A stretch of DNA of 18,942 nucleotides from an uncultured Clostridia bacterium (GCA_947624925.1 CANQMG010000019.1:1-18942); one strand, 5' to 3'. Counted from the first letter of the stretch, positions 7,957 to 16,343 are shown. Notes: generated by a model not told the origin, from the sequence alone. Numbers and translations are program-made.

Positions 7957-9253
7957 TCATAGCTCCAATTCCTTATAAATTGCATCTGCAACTTCATATC
8001 CCATTTTTATTGCATAGTTCATTCCTCTATCTTCTGGATAAATTTGAGGCATTGTTGCTATGTATAGTCCTTTTCTTTGTAGTTTAAATGGTAAAATTTT
8101 ATCTGAATAATTTGTTTCTATTACTGGTTGTGCATATAATTCATCATATACATCATAATCTATTATATCATTTGAATTAAAATTATCAGCAATCTTTTTT
8201 AGATATGGCAAATATATTTTATATAATTCTTGTTTTGATAATTTAAATAATTTGTCATTTTGAAACATATAATTAGAAATATATATTATATTATTTCCAT
8301 TATAATTTGAACTTGATACCATATTTGTATGTTCTATTATTCCTCCAAATGGTATATTTTTATCACCATTATTAAGCCAATAAAATGAGGTAAAGGGTTT
8401 TTTTGAAGTTATAATCATTGTTCTAGCAGCTGTATATTTAACCATATCCATTTTTTGTATTTCTTCATTGCTTAAATAGTCTTTATAAATTTTCTTTGTA
8501 ATTGGATATGCAACTGTAGATAAAATTGCGTCATATGTATTTCCATCTAATAACCATTTTGAGTTTAATTCAACAATATTTTTTACTTCATAATTATACT
8601 TAATTTTACAACCATTTTCAATTAAATATTTTTCTAAGTTCTGTATTATTACTTCAAAACTTCCATCCATATATCCAAGACATTCTGTAATAAGCTTTGA
8701 TGAAGAACTTCTTAAATTTATTTTTCCCCATAACCATGCCATAGATATTTTAGATTTTTTATCTGCATATTTAGAAATTAAAAGAGGCTCCCATATTTTT
8801 TCATATACCTTTTTTCCACAATTTTTTATAATCCAATTTTCTGTTGTTATATTCTCTATTTTATTATAATTTTTTATTGATTTTATTTTTAGTATTCCAA
8901 TTCCGAAATTTGATTTTATCAATTAGTTTAAGAGGTTTAAAAGTAAGTAATGTTAAAGCCTGACCAAATCTATATTTTTGATTATTTGTATAATACCCCA
9001 TTTTTGCATTTAGCCATTTTAGTTTATTACTCAAATGTAATTCATTAATTAAATTAATAACATAATTATCGCTTTTAAATATGTGCCTATAATGTTTTTC
9101 TATTTTCTTACCATTTATATAGATAGACTGTGCAATACCTCCTGCTTTATGGTCTTTCTCATAAATTGTAACATCAAAACCCTTTTCTAATAAATTTTTA
9201 GCAGCTATTAATCCTGTATATCCAGCTCCTATTATTGCAATTTTTTTATTCAT
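7957..9253 (-). CDS. NAD(P)/FAD-dependent oxidoreductase (amine oxidase/UGM-like), split by +1 frameshift at CGG
   Basis: The N-terminus has a textbook FAD-binding Rossmann motif, KIAIIGAGYTGLIAAKNLLEKG (residues 4-25), then YEKDHKAGGIAQ. At codon 117 the zero frame reads CGG and fails 13 codons later. Skipping C8905 continues smoothly from DKIKF to GIGILKIKSIKNYNK, then WEPLLISKYADKKSKISMAW and YIATMPQIYPEDRGMNYAIK near the end, where the second FAD contact lies. The coding path is 9253-8906 then 8904-7957, giving 431 residues, a normal length. No ribosome-binding site precedes the second half, so it is not an independent gene. Such flavoproteins often sit with membrane glycosyltransferases and act on lipid-linked or nucleotide sugars; the substrate is unknown. 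The ATG overlaps the preceding gene by 8 bases. Confidence 0.88.
8903..8905 (-). other. In-frame CGG codon at +1 frameshift site in the FAD oxidoreductase
   Basis: Zero-frame codon 117 is CGG (C8905, G8904, G8903), preceded by TTT. The +1 reading uses GGA (8904-8902) as Gly and continues for 315 codons to the natural stop. The preceding TTT could re-pair as TTC after slipping one base, the only one of the five sites where this works well. Confidence 0.83.
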
Positions 9254-10745
9254 TTTCCACTTTCCTCTTTAAAATTATATATGAGTTAATTTCATCTACT
9301 CTATCATAAATATTTTTATTAATTAAAAGTTGTATAATTTCTTTAATATCACTATTAATTTTAGTATCAACAATATTTTTATCATATATAATCAATTTAG
9401 CATTTGAGTATATCAAATCTCTTTTTACTTGTTTTTTAATTTCATAATCTATTTGCATTATTGGATATTGATAAATATATTTGCTAGAACTTTTTCTATT
9501 TGATTCTAAGTAAATTGAACAATTATTACCAACAACCATTATATTATCATTTTCATCACTATTGTCTTCAATTATTTCTGCAATATATTTATTCATATGT
9601 ATTGTATCTGTGTCAGAATTTGTATATATTTTATATATATAAATTATATTTTTAATACTACTTAAAAAAATTATGAAAATAAAAATTGAAAAATAGAGAA
9701 TAGATAATAAAATATCTTTTTTATTTTCAATTGATTGTAAAACAATCAAAATTGGTACTAATAAAGTAGGTATTAATATTAGTTCATAATGCAAATATAC
9801 ATTTCCTGGCAATATAATTAAGAAAACAGTTAAAAGAATATATAATAAGTAACTAACTGGTAACATTAAACTTTTATTTTTCTTTATAGCTCTATACAAT
9901 ATTATAAAAATGCAAATTATAATTGTAAGTATTGAGATATTTGAATTAATATAAAATGCTTTTAAGCAATTTTTTAAATTTGAACTACCACTTGATATAT
10001 ATGTAAAATTAAAAATAATATATTGTTTAAAACAATCAAGTAATATTCCTTTTATATGTAATATTAATATGCATAATCCCAAAGTAGCAAATACTCCTAA
10101 TATAAAATATATAACTGTATATTTTGCATCATTATATTTTTTATTTTTAAGCATATCAAAAAATATAATGGGACAATATATAATAAAAACTGATATCATA
10201 TTAGGTCTTAATAATAATACACAGCTCATGCAAATACCTATAATAAAACTTTCCTTTTTGGATAACATTTTGTTTTGTACAATGTATTTTATCATATAAT
10301 AAAGCGAAATAATAATAAATGGTAGAGCATATTCTTCTGTAAAATTTCCACCTTGAAAATAAGTAACAAATGATAAATTAACAATTATTATAGCTATTAT
10401 TGATAGTATATCACTTTTTAAGAAAAGTTTAGAAATTTTATACATAAATATTAAGTTAATTAACATAAATATGACTTCAATAATCCATATACCAGCATAA
10501 TTATTATTTACCAATAAACCAATATAATTTATTAAATATAATAATGGTCCTTTATGGTCAAAAATATCTTTATATGGCAGTATACCATCTTGCATTGATT
10601 TTGCAATATATATAAATACACTAGAATCTGTTTTTATATATGTTTGCTTATATAAAAATGGATTTGTATCACACTGCCAACATGCTAGAAATGCAATTAT
10701 AACTAATAACAAAATAATTATAATTTTTTTAAACATTTTCATCAT
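9246..10745 (-). CDS. GT-C-type membrane glycosyltransferase (PMT/ArnT-like)
   Basis: This 499-residue protein has an N-terminal hydrophobic segment, about a dozen membrane helices, and a soluble C-terminal tail of roughly 100 residues. The first external loop carries the family pattern TDSSVFIYIAKSM (39-51), then GILPYKDIFDHKGPLLYLIN (54-73). Asp40 is the likely catalytic or metal-binding acid. Enzymes of this fold use polyprenyl-phosphate sugars and glycosylate lipids, proteins or wall polymers outside the membrane. The start at 10745 (ATG ATG) follows AAGGGG, and rhuM ends 19 bases upstream. The tail includes NIMVVGNNCSIYLESNRKSS, resembling the extracytoplasmic domains of such proteins. 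Donor and acceptor are unknown. Reading frames are clean and contain no CGG codon. Confidence 0.82.
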   Translation of the reverse strand: MMKMFKKIIIILLLVIIAFLACWQCDTNPFLYKQTYIKTDSSVFIYIAKSMQDGILPYKDIFDHKGPLLYLINYIGLLVNNNYAGIWIIEVIFMLINLIFMYKISKLFLKSDILSIIAIIIVNLSFVTYFQGGNFTEEYALPFIIISLYYMIKYIVQNKMLSKKESFIIGICMSCVLLLRPNMISVFIIYCPIIFFDMLKNKKYNDAKYTVIYFILGVFATLGLCILILHIKGILLDCFKQYIIFNFTYISSGSSNLKNCLKAFYINSNISILTIIICIFIILYRAIKKNKSLMLPVSYLLYILLTVFLIILPGNVYLHYELILIPTLLVPILIVLQSIENKKDILLSILYFSIFIFIIFLSSIKNIIYIYKIYTNSDTDTIHMNKYIAEIIEDNSDENDNIMVVGNNCSIYLESNRKSSSKYIYQYPIMQIDYEIKKQVKRDLIYSNAKLIIYDKNIVDTKINSDIKEIIQLLINKNIYDRVDEINSYIILKRKVENE

Positions 10746-10764
10746 TTTATTTTTTCCCCTTCTT

Positions 10765-11812
10765 TTAATTTTTTAAATCTTTTGATTGCATCAAAAGTTC
10801 ATCAAAATCTGAAATATAAATTTGATCTTGTATAATTCTGTATTTTTCAAATTCAGTTTCTGCATGAAGTTTTGCCATTTCTGCTGATATTTTACCATTA
10901 TCTCTTAAAATATCGTGATCCCATAATGTTAAAAATCCATTTAATCTTTTTTCCCAATCTTCCATTGTCATAGGAATATGTCTCATAGCTTGCATCTCTG
11001 CTAAATCTAAATAAGCTGATACCATTCTTTCTAACTGAGCAATTTCGTTTTCTGATAAATAATTTTTAGCAACAATTACATCATATTTATGTATTTTACT
11101 ACTTGGCGCTCCTTCCCAAGTAGTTAATCCCATATTTTCTTTTTTATGGTCTGCTCTATTATAAATAATTTCTGCAGCTGTATGTCCGTGATACTGCATA
11201 ATGTAACTTGTTTTGTACAGAAGTGAAAAATCTAATAGTTGATTTTGCTGTTTTATCATAATCTATTGAAGTTGCATAGATATCAGTTATTTTTTGATAA
11301 AATTTTCTTTCTGACATTCGTATTTCTCTAATACGCTCTAATTGCTCTTCAAAATATTTTTCTGTTAAAATTGAGCCACCATTTTTTAGTCTTTCATCAT
11401 CCATTACCCATCCTTTTATTGTGTAATCCTTAACTATTTGGTTTGCCCATTTTCTAAATTGTACTGCTCTTTCATTATCCACTTTGAATCCAATAGCAAT
11501 TATCATTTGAAGATTATAGTGTGCAACATTTCTTGAAACCTCTCTGTTACCTTCTTTTTGAACTATTCGAAAATTTCGAATAGTTGAATCTTCTTCTAAT
11601 TCATTATCTTCATAAATTTTTTTAATATGATAATTTATTGTGTTTAATTCAATTCCATATAAAGTAGCCAACATTTTTTGTGTAAGCCAAATATTTTCAT
11701 CTTCATATCTAACTTCTATTGATTCAGGATTATCTCCTACTGCTGCTACATATGTTAAATACTCTGCTGCACTTGAACGAATTGAAATTTCATTATTTTT
11801 TTTCTTTTTCAA
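10765..11812 (-). CDS. RhuM family protein, split by +1 frameshift at CGG
   Basis: RhuM-family proteins (named from a Salmonella pathogenicity island) are common in prophages and defence or toxin islands; their biochemical role is not established. The N-terminal part has the family block IWLTQKMLATLYG followed by NTINYHIKKIYEDNEL (about 41-72), resembling a helix-turn-helix. It then has RNVAHYNLQMIIAIGFKV (94-111) and RFFTSVQNKLHYA (194-206). At codon 209 the zero frame reads CGG. Skipping C11188 restores SGHTAAEIIYNRADHKKENM, the conserved core. The coding path is 11812-11189 then 11187-10765, giving 348 residues, the usual size. The start is TTG at 11812 behind AGGAAG. The second half has no ribosome-binding site of its own. 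fic lies 106 bases upstream; fusions or pairings of RhuM with Fic domains are known. Confidence 0.92.
11186..11188 (-). other. In-frame CGG codon at +1 frameshift site in rhuM
   Basis: Zero-frame codon 209 is CGG (C11188, G11187, G11186), preceded by TCA. Zero-frame reading gives RTYSCRNYL and stop; the +1 frame gives the family-conserved GHTAAEII. The base skipped is again a C directly before an in-frame glycine codon. Confidence 0.87.
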
Positions 11813-11918
11813 TAATTTTCTTCCTTTCTAATTTTAAATATATTTTTAAATAAAAATTTTTCATTCAACTTTTAGGTATTTCTTTTCATTTTGATTTTTA
11901 TTTATTGCAATTTCTTCA

Positions 11919-12536
11919 TTATAAAAGCTTTTTTAAATTTTCTGCTTTATATACATTATAACCTTCATAATTATAACTTGCATCTATGCCTTTCATATAT
12001 ATTTCTCTATCATTTATTTTGTTAGTTAATGCCTCTTTTAATAAAAACTTTATTTCTGTATTTTTAATTGGACTTCTTTCCATTGCGAGTAAATATTCTT
12101 CTTTATCAATTTTACTCCAATCAATAACTTTTCCAAGTTCTTTTTTTAGAATCATATCTAGCCAAATTCTTGTGCTTCTTCCATTTCCTTCTCTAAAAGG
12201 ATGAGCTATATTCATTTCAACATATTTTTCTATAATTTCATCAAAATTTGATTGAGGCATTTTATCAATTTTTTTTAAAGCATCTTCCAAATACATTGAT
12301 GAAGCAAATCTAAAGCTGTTTTTAGAAATGTTTTCCGTCCTAATCTTTCCTGCAAATTCATATATATCTTCAAATAAAAATTTATGAATTTGAGATAATC
12401 CTTGAAAAGTTCCAACTTCAAATTCTTCTAATTTTCCAGTTTCAAATAACTCAATTGCTTTTAATTTTGTTATTCTTTCTTCTTCTTTAGCAAGTTCTAT
12501 TTCATTATCTAAATTCAATTTATTTTTTAGTACCAT
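11919..12536 (-). CDS. fic: Fic domain protein adenylyltransferase, class III
   Basis: Fic enzymes transfer AMP from ATP to hydroxyl groups of target proteins. The 205-residue protein has the full catalytic motif HPFREGNGR (112-120) with the His and both nucleotide-binding positions intact. A beta-flap region precedes it (KIRTENISKNSFRFAS, 64-79). The C-terminus carries SYNYEG (187-192), which fits the inhibitory pattern [S/T]xxxE[G/N]. Placed after the Fic core, it makes this a self-inhibited class III enzyme that needs no separate antitoxin. ATG at 12536 follows AAGGAGG. Targets are unknown. It sits between queH and rhuM as an accessory pair inside the glycan cluster. The Arg in KIRTEN is an AGG codon. 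Confidence 0.93.
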   Translation of the reverse strand: MVLKNKLNLDNEIELAKEEERITKLKAIELFETGKLEEFEVGTFQGLSQIHKFLFEDIYEFAGKIRTENISKNSFRFASSMYLEDALKKIDKMPQSNFDEIIEKYVEMNIAHPFREGNGRSTRIWLDMILKKELGKVIDWSKIDKEEYLLAMERSPIKNTEIKFLLKEALTNKINDREIYMKGIDASYNYEGYNVYKAENLKKLL

Positions 12537-12582
12537 ATATTTTCCTCCTTAAATATCATTATCAATACTTCTCTATATCTTT

Positions 12583-13152
12583 TTAAATTTTTATTTTAGA
12601 CATATTTTTATCTTTTTCTATTTGCTTAGCATACCTTTCCTCCTCCGAATATATACATCCACAATATTTTTGCATATATAATCCTAAACTTCTTGCTTCT
12701 GCTTGTCCTTCTCTAAATCCAACTCTAAAATCTCTATATAAAAATTTAATTCCATATTTTTTTGCAATTTCTTCTCCAATTTGCTTTAATAATTCGTGAT
12801 TTTGATATGGACTAACAAGTAATGTGGTAGAAAACGTATCATATCCATTATCTTTTGCATATTTTGCTGTTTTCTCTAATCTTACCTTATAACAGTAATT
12901 TTGACATCTATTTTCTACATCGTTTACAGTATTTTTTATAAAATCCTTTAATCCATATTCTTCTTCAAATATAGCTTGTACATCTATGCTTTTGGTATAT
13001 TCTTTTAAAGTATCTCTTCTTGCTTTATATTCTGTATAAGGATGAATGTTTGGGTTGTACCAATATACCGTAGGTTCTATATTTTCATTTCTTAAACTTT
13101 TTATGCAATATATACTGCAAGGTGCACAACATGTATGTAATAATAATTTCAT
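12583..13152 (-). CDS. queH: Epoxyqueuosine reductase QueH
   Basis: QueH (formerly DUF208) performs the last step of queuosine synthesis, reducing epoxyqueuosine to queuosine in the wobble position of GUN-decoding tRNAs. The 189-residue protein is of family length and has the paired-cysteine signatures: HTCCAPC at the N-terminus (C8, C9), RCQNYCYKVRL (C83, C87) and YMQKYCGC (C164, C166). These hold an iron-sulphur centre and an adjacent metal in characterised QueH. Further family blocks are YWYNPNIHP (30-38) and TTLLVSPYQNHELL (109-122). ATG at 13152 follows AAGGAA. It lies in the minus-strand run behind the GtrII-like gene, and other queuosine genes are not in the window. As a tRNA-anticodon modifier it is worth noting beside possible recoding, but Q does not act on Arg or Gly tRNAs. 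Confidence 0.96.
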   Translation of the reverse strand: MKLLLHTCCAPCSIYCIKSLRNENIEPTVYWYNPNIHPYTEYKARRDTLKEYTKSIDVQAIFEEEYGLKDFIKNTVNDVENRCQNYCYKVRLEKTAKYAKDNGYDTFSTTLLVSPYQNHELLKQIGEEIAKKYGIKFLYRDFRVGFREGQAEARSLGLYMQKYCGCIYSEEERYAKQIEKDKNMSKIKI

Positions 13153-13179
13153 TTTTATTTGTTTCCTTTCTTTATCTGT

Positions 13180-14669
13180 TTACCATATGAATGCAGGCAT
13201 AACTAATACTCCATCAATAATCATAGCATAGGTATCACATATACCGCTTATCACCAGAATTTAATCGAGACTTATATTGATTAATAATATCTTTCGTTGG
13301 AGATATTTCTTTTATATTTAAACCTGTATTTACATTAAAGCTAGAAATGGCAGATTCATCTCCAATAATTTCATTTATTGTCATTTTATTTTTTGCTTTA
13401 ATTTCTTTAAAATAAATATCATCTTCGTGTCCTTCAATTCGTATTATACAACCTTTTAAATTATCTGTATAAGTTAACTCATTAATTAATTCATCTTTTA
13501 TTAAATTGCAATATTTCTTTTCTAATGCATTCTTTTTTTGTACATTTTCTATATTTACTATATAACTTATAATATTTATAAGTAAAAATAAAAAAATTAA
13601 CATTATTAAGAATATACTAAATCCATTTTTTGTTTTATCTAGAATTTTTGTATTAGTATATAAGTATATACACATAATAGAAAATAGTGCACCAATTCCT
13701 ATGTACATTCTAGCACAATCTATACTACTTACAGATGTTAAAAATACAATAAAAGATGCAAATATAGTAATTAATATAATTAATAATAAATTAAATGTTA
13801 TATTAGCTAATTCATTTTTATTTTTCCAATTATATATTATAGCAATAATAAATAAGATTGCAATAAAAAACATATGCAAATAATTATAAACTAATCCGCA
13901 ACTATTAATAAAAACATATTTTAAATTACATATTATATAAATAATATTGTCAAGTATATTATTTATCGAAAATCTATTTTGAGATATATTTAAATAATTG
14001 CATATATATTTTACAAAAATAATATTTGTAAGCACACATAAGAATGTTATTAATCCAATAATAATAATCTTTTTTATAACTTCCCTATTAATTTTATTAT
14101 TTTTAATAATTAATAAACTAATAGAAAGAATAATAAAATAGCTTATTGTACCTTGATATGAAAAGATTCCTATTAATACTAAAATTCCTGCCTTTACATA
14201 ATTTGCTAAATTATTGTTATTTATTAGTATTCTAGTTGCAAATATATACATTAACATACTTAAACTAATTGTTAATGTTTCTATAAAGTAAATTGTTTCA
14301 ACATACATAAAATTAAATATAGCTAAATATGCCAATGAAAGTAGCACAAATTTAATTAATTTATTTTTCTGTTCTTTTAAATTTAAAATCATATCATATA
14401 TAAGAATTACACAATAGCATGATATTGCAATTGATAATACTGATACAATAAAATTAAGAATATGTATTGGAAGTTTAGCACATACAAAATACATAATATA
14501 TGCTAACAATCTTCCATCTTTTAAAGGCCAATAAGTTGAATAAAATTTATATCCTACATCAACCATTTTATATGTATCAGGTTGTGTAGTGAATTTTTAC
14601 AAATCCACTACAAATTATTAATGTTAATATAAATATTAAAATATATGTCTTTAAATATTTATTTTTCAT
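13180..14669 (-). CDS. GtrII/EpsG-like polytopic membrane protein, two +1 frame breaks
   Basis: A large membrane protein with about ten or more hydrophobic helices. The N-terminal loop reads DTYKMVDVGYKFYSTYWPLKDGRLLAY (without more than moderate similarity that I can judge), which resembles GtrII-type glucosyltransferases of surface polysaccharides. A soluble tail of about 100 residues follows the last helix. Translation likely starts at ATG 14669, overlapping the previous gene as TAATG with GGAGA upstream. That frame (MKNKYLKTYILIFILTLIIC...) meets TGA at 14579-14577, and the main frame (14578-13235) is +1 to it. Near the end, zero-frame CGG (13246-13244) gives RYM and stop. Skipping C13246 adds GICDTYAMIIDGVLVMPAFI and W, ending at 13180, just before the queH ribosome-binding site. 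Full recoding would give about 495 residues. The family call is moderate; the gene may also be decaying. Confidence 0.6.
13244..13246 (-). other. In-frame CGG codon near the end of the GtrII-like gene
   Basis: The zero frame ends SGDK-CGG-TAT-ATG-TGA. The +1 frame from GGT (13245) stays open for 21 residues to TAA at 13182-13180. That stretch uses ordinary codons and is visibly less AT-rich than true gaps nearby, which suggests it is coding. Confidence 0.6.
14585..14612 (-). repeat. 12-bp hairpin beside the N-terminal frame break of the GtrII-like gene
   Basis: On the minus strand TGTAGTGGATTT (14612-14601) and AAATTCACTACA (14596-14585) form a 12-bp stem (one G-U pair) with a 4-base loop. 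It lies inside coding sequence and ends two bases before ACC TGA (14582-14577), where the reading frame must change. No T-run follows, so it is not a terminator. Confidence 0.75.
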
Positions 14670-16330
14670 TAAATGTATCTCCGTTCTATTACAACAAATC
14701 TATTAAACTCCGTTATTTTGCATTTACTATAATCTATATTAAAATTATTATTATCTTTCTTTATAACATAAGCTATATTATCATTATATTCTAAACTTTC
14801 TGGCAAATAAAATTTATATTTTCCAAAGCCTTTTACATTTTCAAAACCTAATTTTTCAGGATTGAAATATTGTACAGTATTTATAAAGTCATGCGGATTA
14901 TACTGTGTATAATATAGTAAATATATATATTGCTCTTTTAATGAATTTTCAAAATATACTTCTTCTACATCAAGTTTATCTATATAACTTATAACATCTT
15001 CAACATTATTTTCAAATACAAAAAATTTATTGCTGTCTGTTTTTAAATATTTTATTCCAAAACATATAAACGAAATAACATATACAAGGCTAATTATACT
15101 AGTAATTATTTTATTACTATAAAATATAGCATTTATTCCTATGCATATATAATAAATAATTGGTATTATTAATACATTTATTCTATTAATATTAGGTTCT
15201 TTAAATACAAGCAATAACAAAAATGATGCTATAAACCAAAAATTCATTATCTTGTTATTTATATTTTTATCTTTAAAACTGAATATTAGTCCAATTATTG
15301 CAAATGGAATTGATAAAATATAATACATACCATATCCTTGTATACTATTCCAACCTAACCCATCATCTTGAACTAGTAGAAGTACTATAGAATTTCCAAA
15401 ATTTTTTATACTGTTAATTATAAAATTTGATGAGAATATTGTTGTTTCATCTTTCATTCTATTGCTAGCAAGTTTTGGTATAGTACAAAATCCTAAATTT
15501 AATTGTTGCAAATCAAATGTATTTATTAATACATATAATATTATAGGAAATGATACTATTCCAACTATTAATAAAAATATAATACATTGCTTTAAATTTG
15601 CTTTTTTCTTTACAAATAAATAAACTAATAATGGTATTACAAAAAATGGTAAGAACAGATATGATGTACTATATGCATAAGCAGAAATACCAAGTAAAAG
15701 AGCTGATATGTAAAAATTATATACTTTTTTATTATCATTTTTAAGCCATTTTACCATAAAGTATACTGCAATTAGTATTATATCTGGTAATAAATTACTT
15801 TCTAGTCCCCATCTACTTTTCATTATATGCCATGGACAAATAACAAAAAATGCTAAACCAACCAATGCAAACTTTTTATCTTTAATATCTTTTAATAAAT
15901 AATACCATACAAATAAAGAAATAGAGCCTAATATTGCCATTGGAAGTCTAGTTGTTATAATATTAATTCCAAACAATTTAACAAATGGAATCATTAAATA
16001 AGAATATAATGCATTTTGCCCACTTCCCCATGCAATTAAATAAGCTGGAAGAAAATTTCCGTTTCTATCTATTCCATAATTACCTATTGAAAAAGCCTCG
16101 TATGCTGCTGAAGCTTCATCAACATTTAACGCATTAGGATATAAATTAATTCCTACACATCTTGTTATAATTCCAATAACAAGTAAAAAGTATGATATAA
16201 TTTCAAACTTATAATTTTTAAAAATCTCTTTATTAATTTTTTTATTTTTTATAATCTCCTTAATAGGTTCTTTAAGTATAAAAATTGGTATAAAAACAGC
16301 TAACATAATAGCTAATGCATTATATAACAT
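14669..16330 (-). CDS. GT-C-type membrane glycosyltransferase (GT39/ArnT-like)
   Basis: This protein of about 553 residues has roughly twelve membrane helices. The first external loop has LNVDEASAAYEAFSIGNYG (68-86), where Asp71-Glu72 is the acidic pair typical of ArnT/PMT-like enzymes. GSGQNALYSYLMIPFVKLFG and NIITTRLPMAILG follow, also typical. It would use a polyprenyl-phosphate-linked sugar outside the membrane. ATG at 16330 is chosen because AAGGAGAG (16344-16337) lies 6 bases upstream. An earlier ATG at 16378 would overlap the previous gene by 35 bases and lacks such a site. The end reads VIERRYI with a CGG as the first of the two arginines. Read +1 it would instead end VIEGDTFNEK at 14659. 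The zero-frame stop overlaps the next start as TAATG. Confidence 0.83.
   Translation of the reverse strand: MLYNALAIMLAVFIPIFILKEPIKEIIKNKKINKEIFKNYKFEIISYFLLVIGIITRCVGINLYPNALNVDEASAAYEAFSIGNYGIDRNGNFLPAYLIAWGSGQNALYSYLMIPFVKLFGINIITTRLPMAILGSISLFVWYYLLKDIKDKKFALVGLAFFVICPWHIMKSRWGLESNLLPDIILIAVYFMVKWLKNDNKKVYNFYISALLLGISAYAYSTSYLFLPFFVIPLLVYLFVKKKANLKQCIIFLLIVGIVSFPIILYVLINTFDLQQLNLGFCTIPKLASNRMKDETTIFSSNFIINSIKNFGNSIVLLLVQDDGLGWNSIQGYGMYYILSIPFAIIGLIFSFKDKNINNKIMNFWFIASFLLLLVFKEPNINRINVLIIPIIYYICIGINAIFYSNKIITSIISLVYVISFICFGIKYLKTDSNKFFVFENNVEDVISYIDKLDVEEVYFENSLKEQYIYLLYYTQYNPHDFINTVQYFNPEKLGFENVKGFGKYKFYLPESLEYNDNIAYVIKKDNNNFNIDYSKCKITEFNRFVVIERRYI
14681..14683 (-). other. In-frame CGG codon at the C-terminus of the GT39-like gene
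   Basis: CGG (14683-14681) is the fourth codon from the zero-frame end. Its GG is also part of the GGAGA that serves as ribosome-binding site for the next gene. Zero frame and +1 frame both stop within a few codons, so this site does not discriminate between normal and shifted decoding. Confidence 0.7.
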
Positions 16331-16343
16331 AAAATTCTCTCCT

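Noticed and set aside
342..11188. Simple pseudogenes or sequencing errors as the explanation for the three split genes
   Set aside because: Not excluded, but disfavoured. All breaks are +1, all sit at zero-frame CGG, and the rest of each gene is undamaged. Random decay or error should also give deletions and other contexts. A machine bias inserting C before GG would still fit, so reads must be checked.
10765..11259. Second half of rhuM as an independent gene starting at 11259
   Set aside because: No ribosome-binding site precedes that ATG, the first 24 codons are shadow sequence of the upstream frame, and the conserved core joins the first half exactly.
14566..14568. ATG at 14566 as the true start of the GtrII-like gene
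   Set aside because: No ribosome-binding site precedes it. It would drop the first membrane helix and the DTY block, while ATG 14669 has GGAGA and TAATG coupling.
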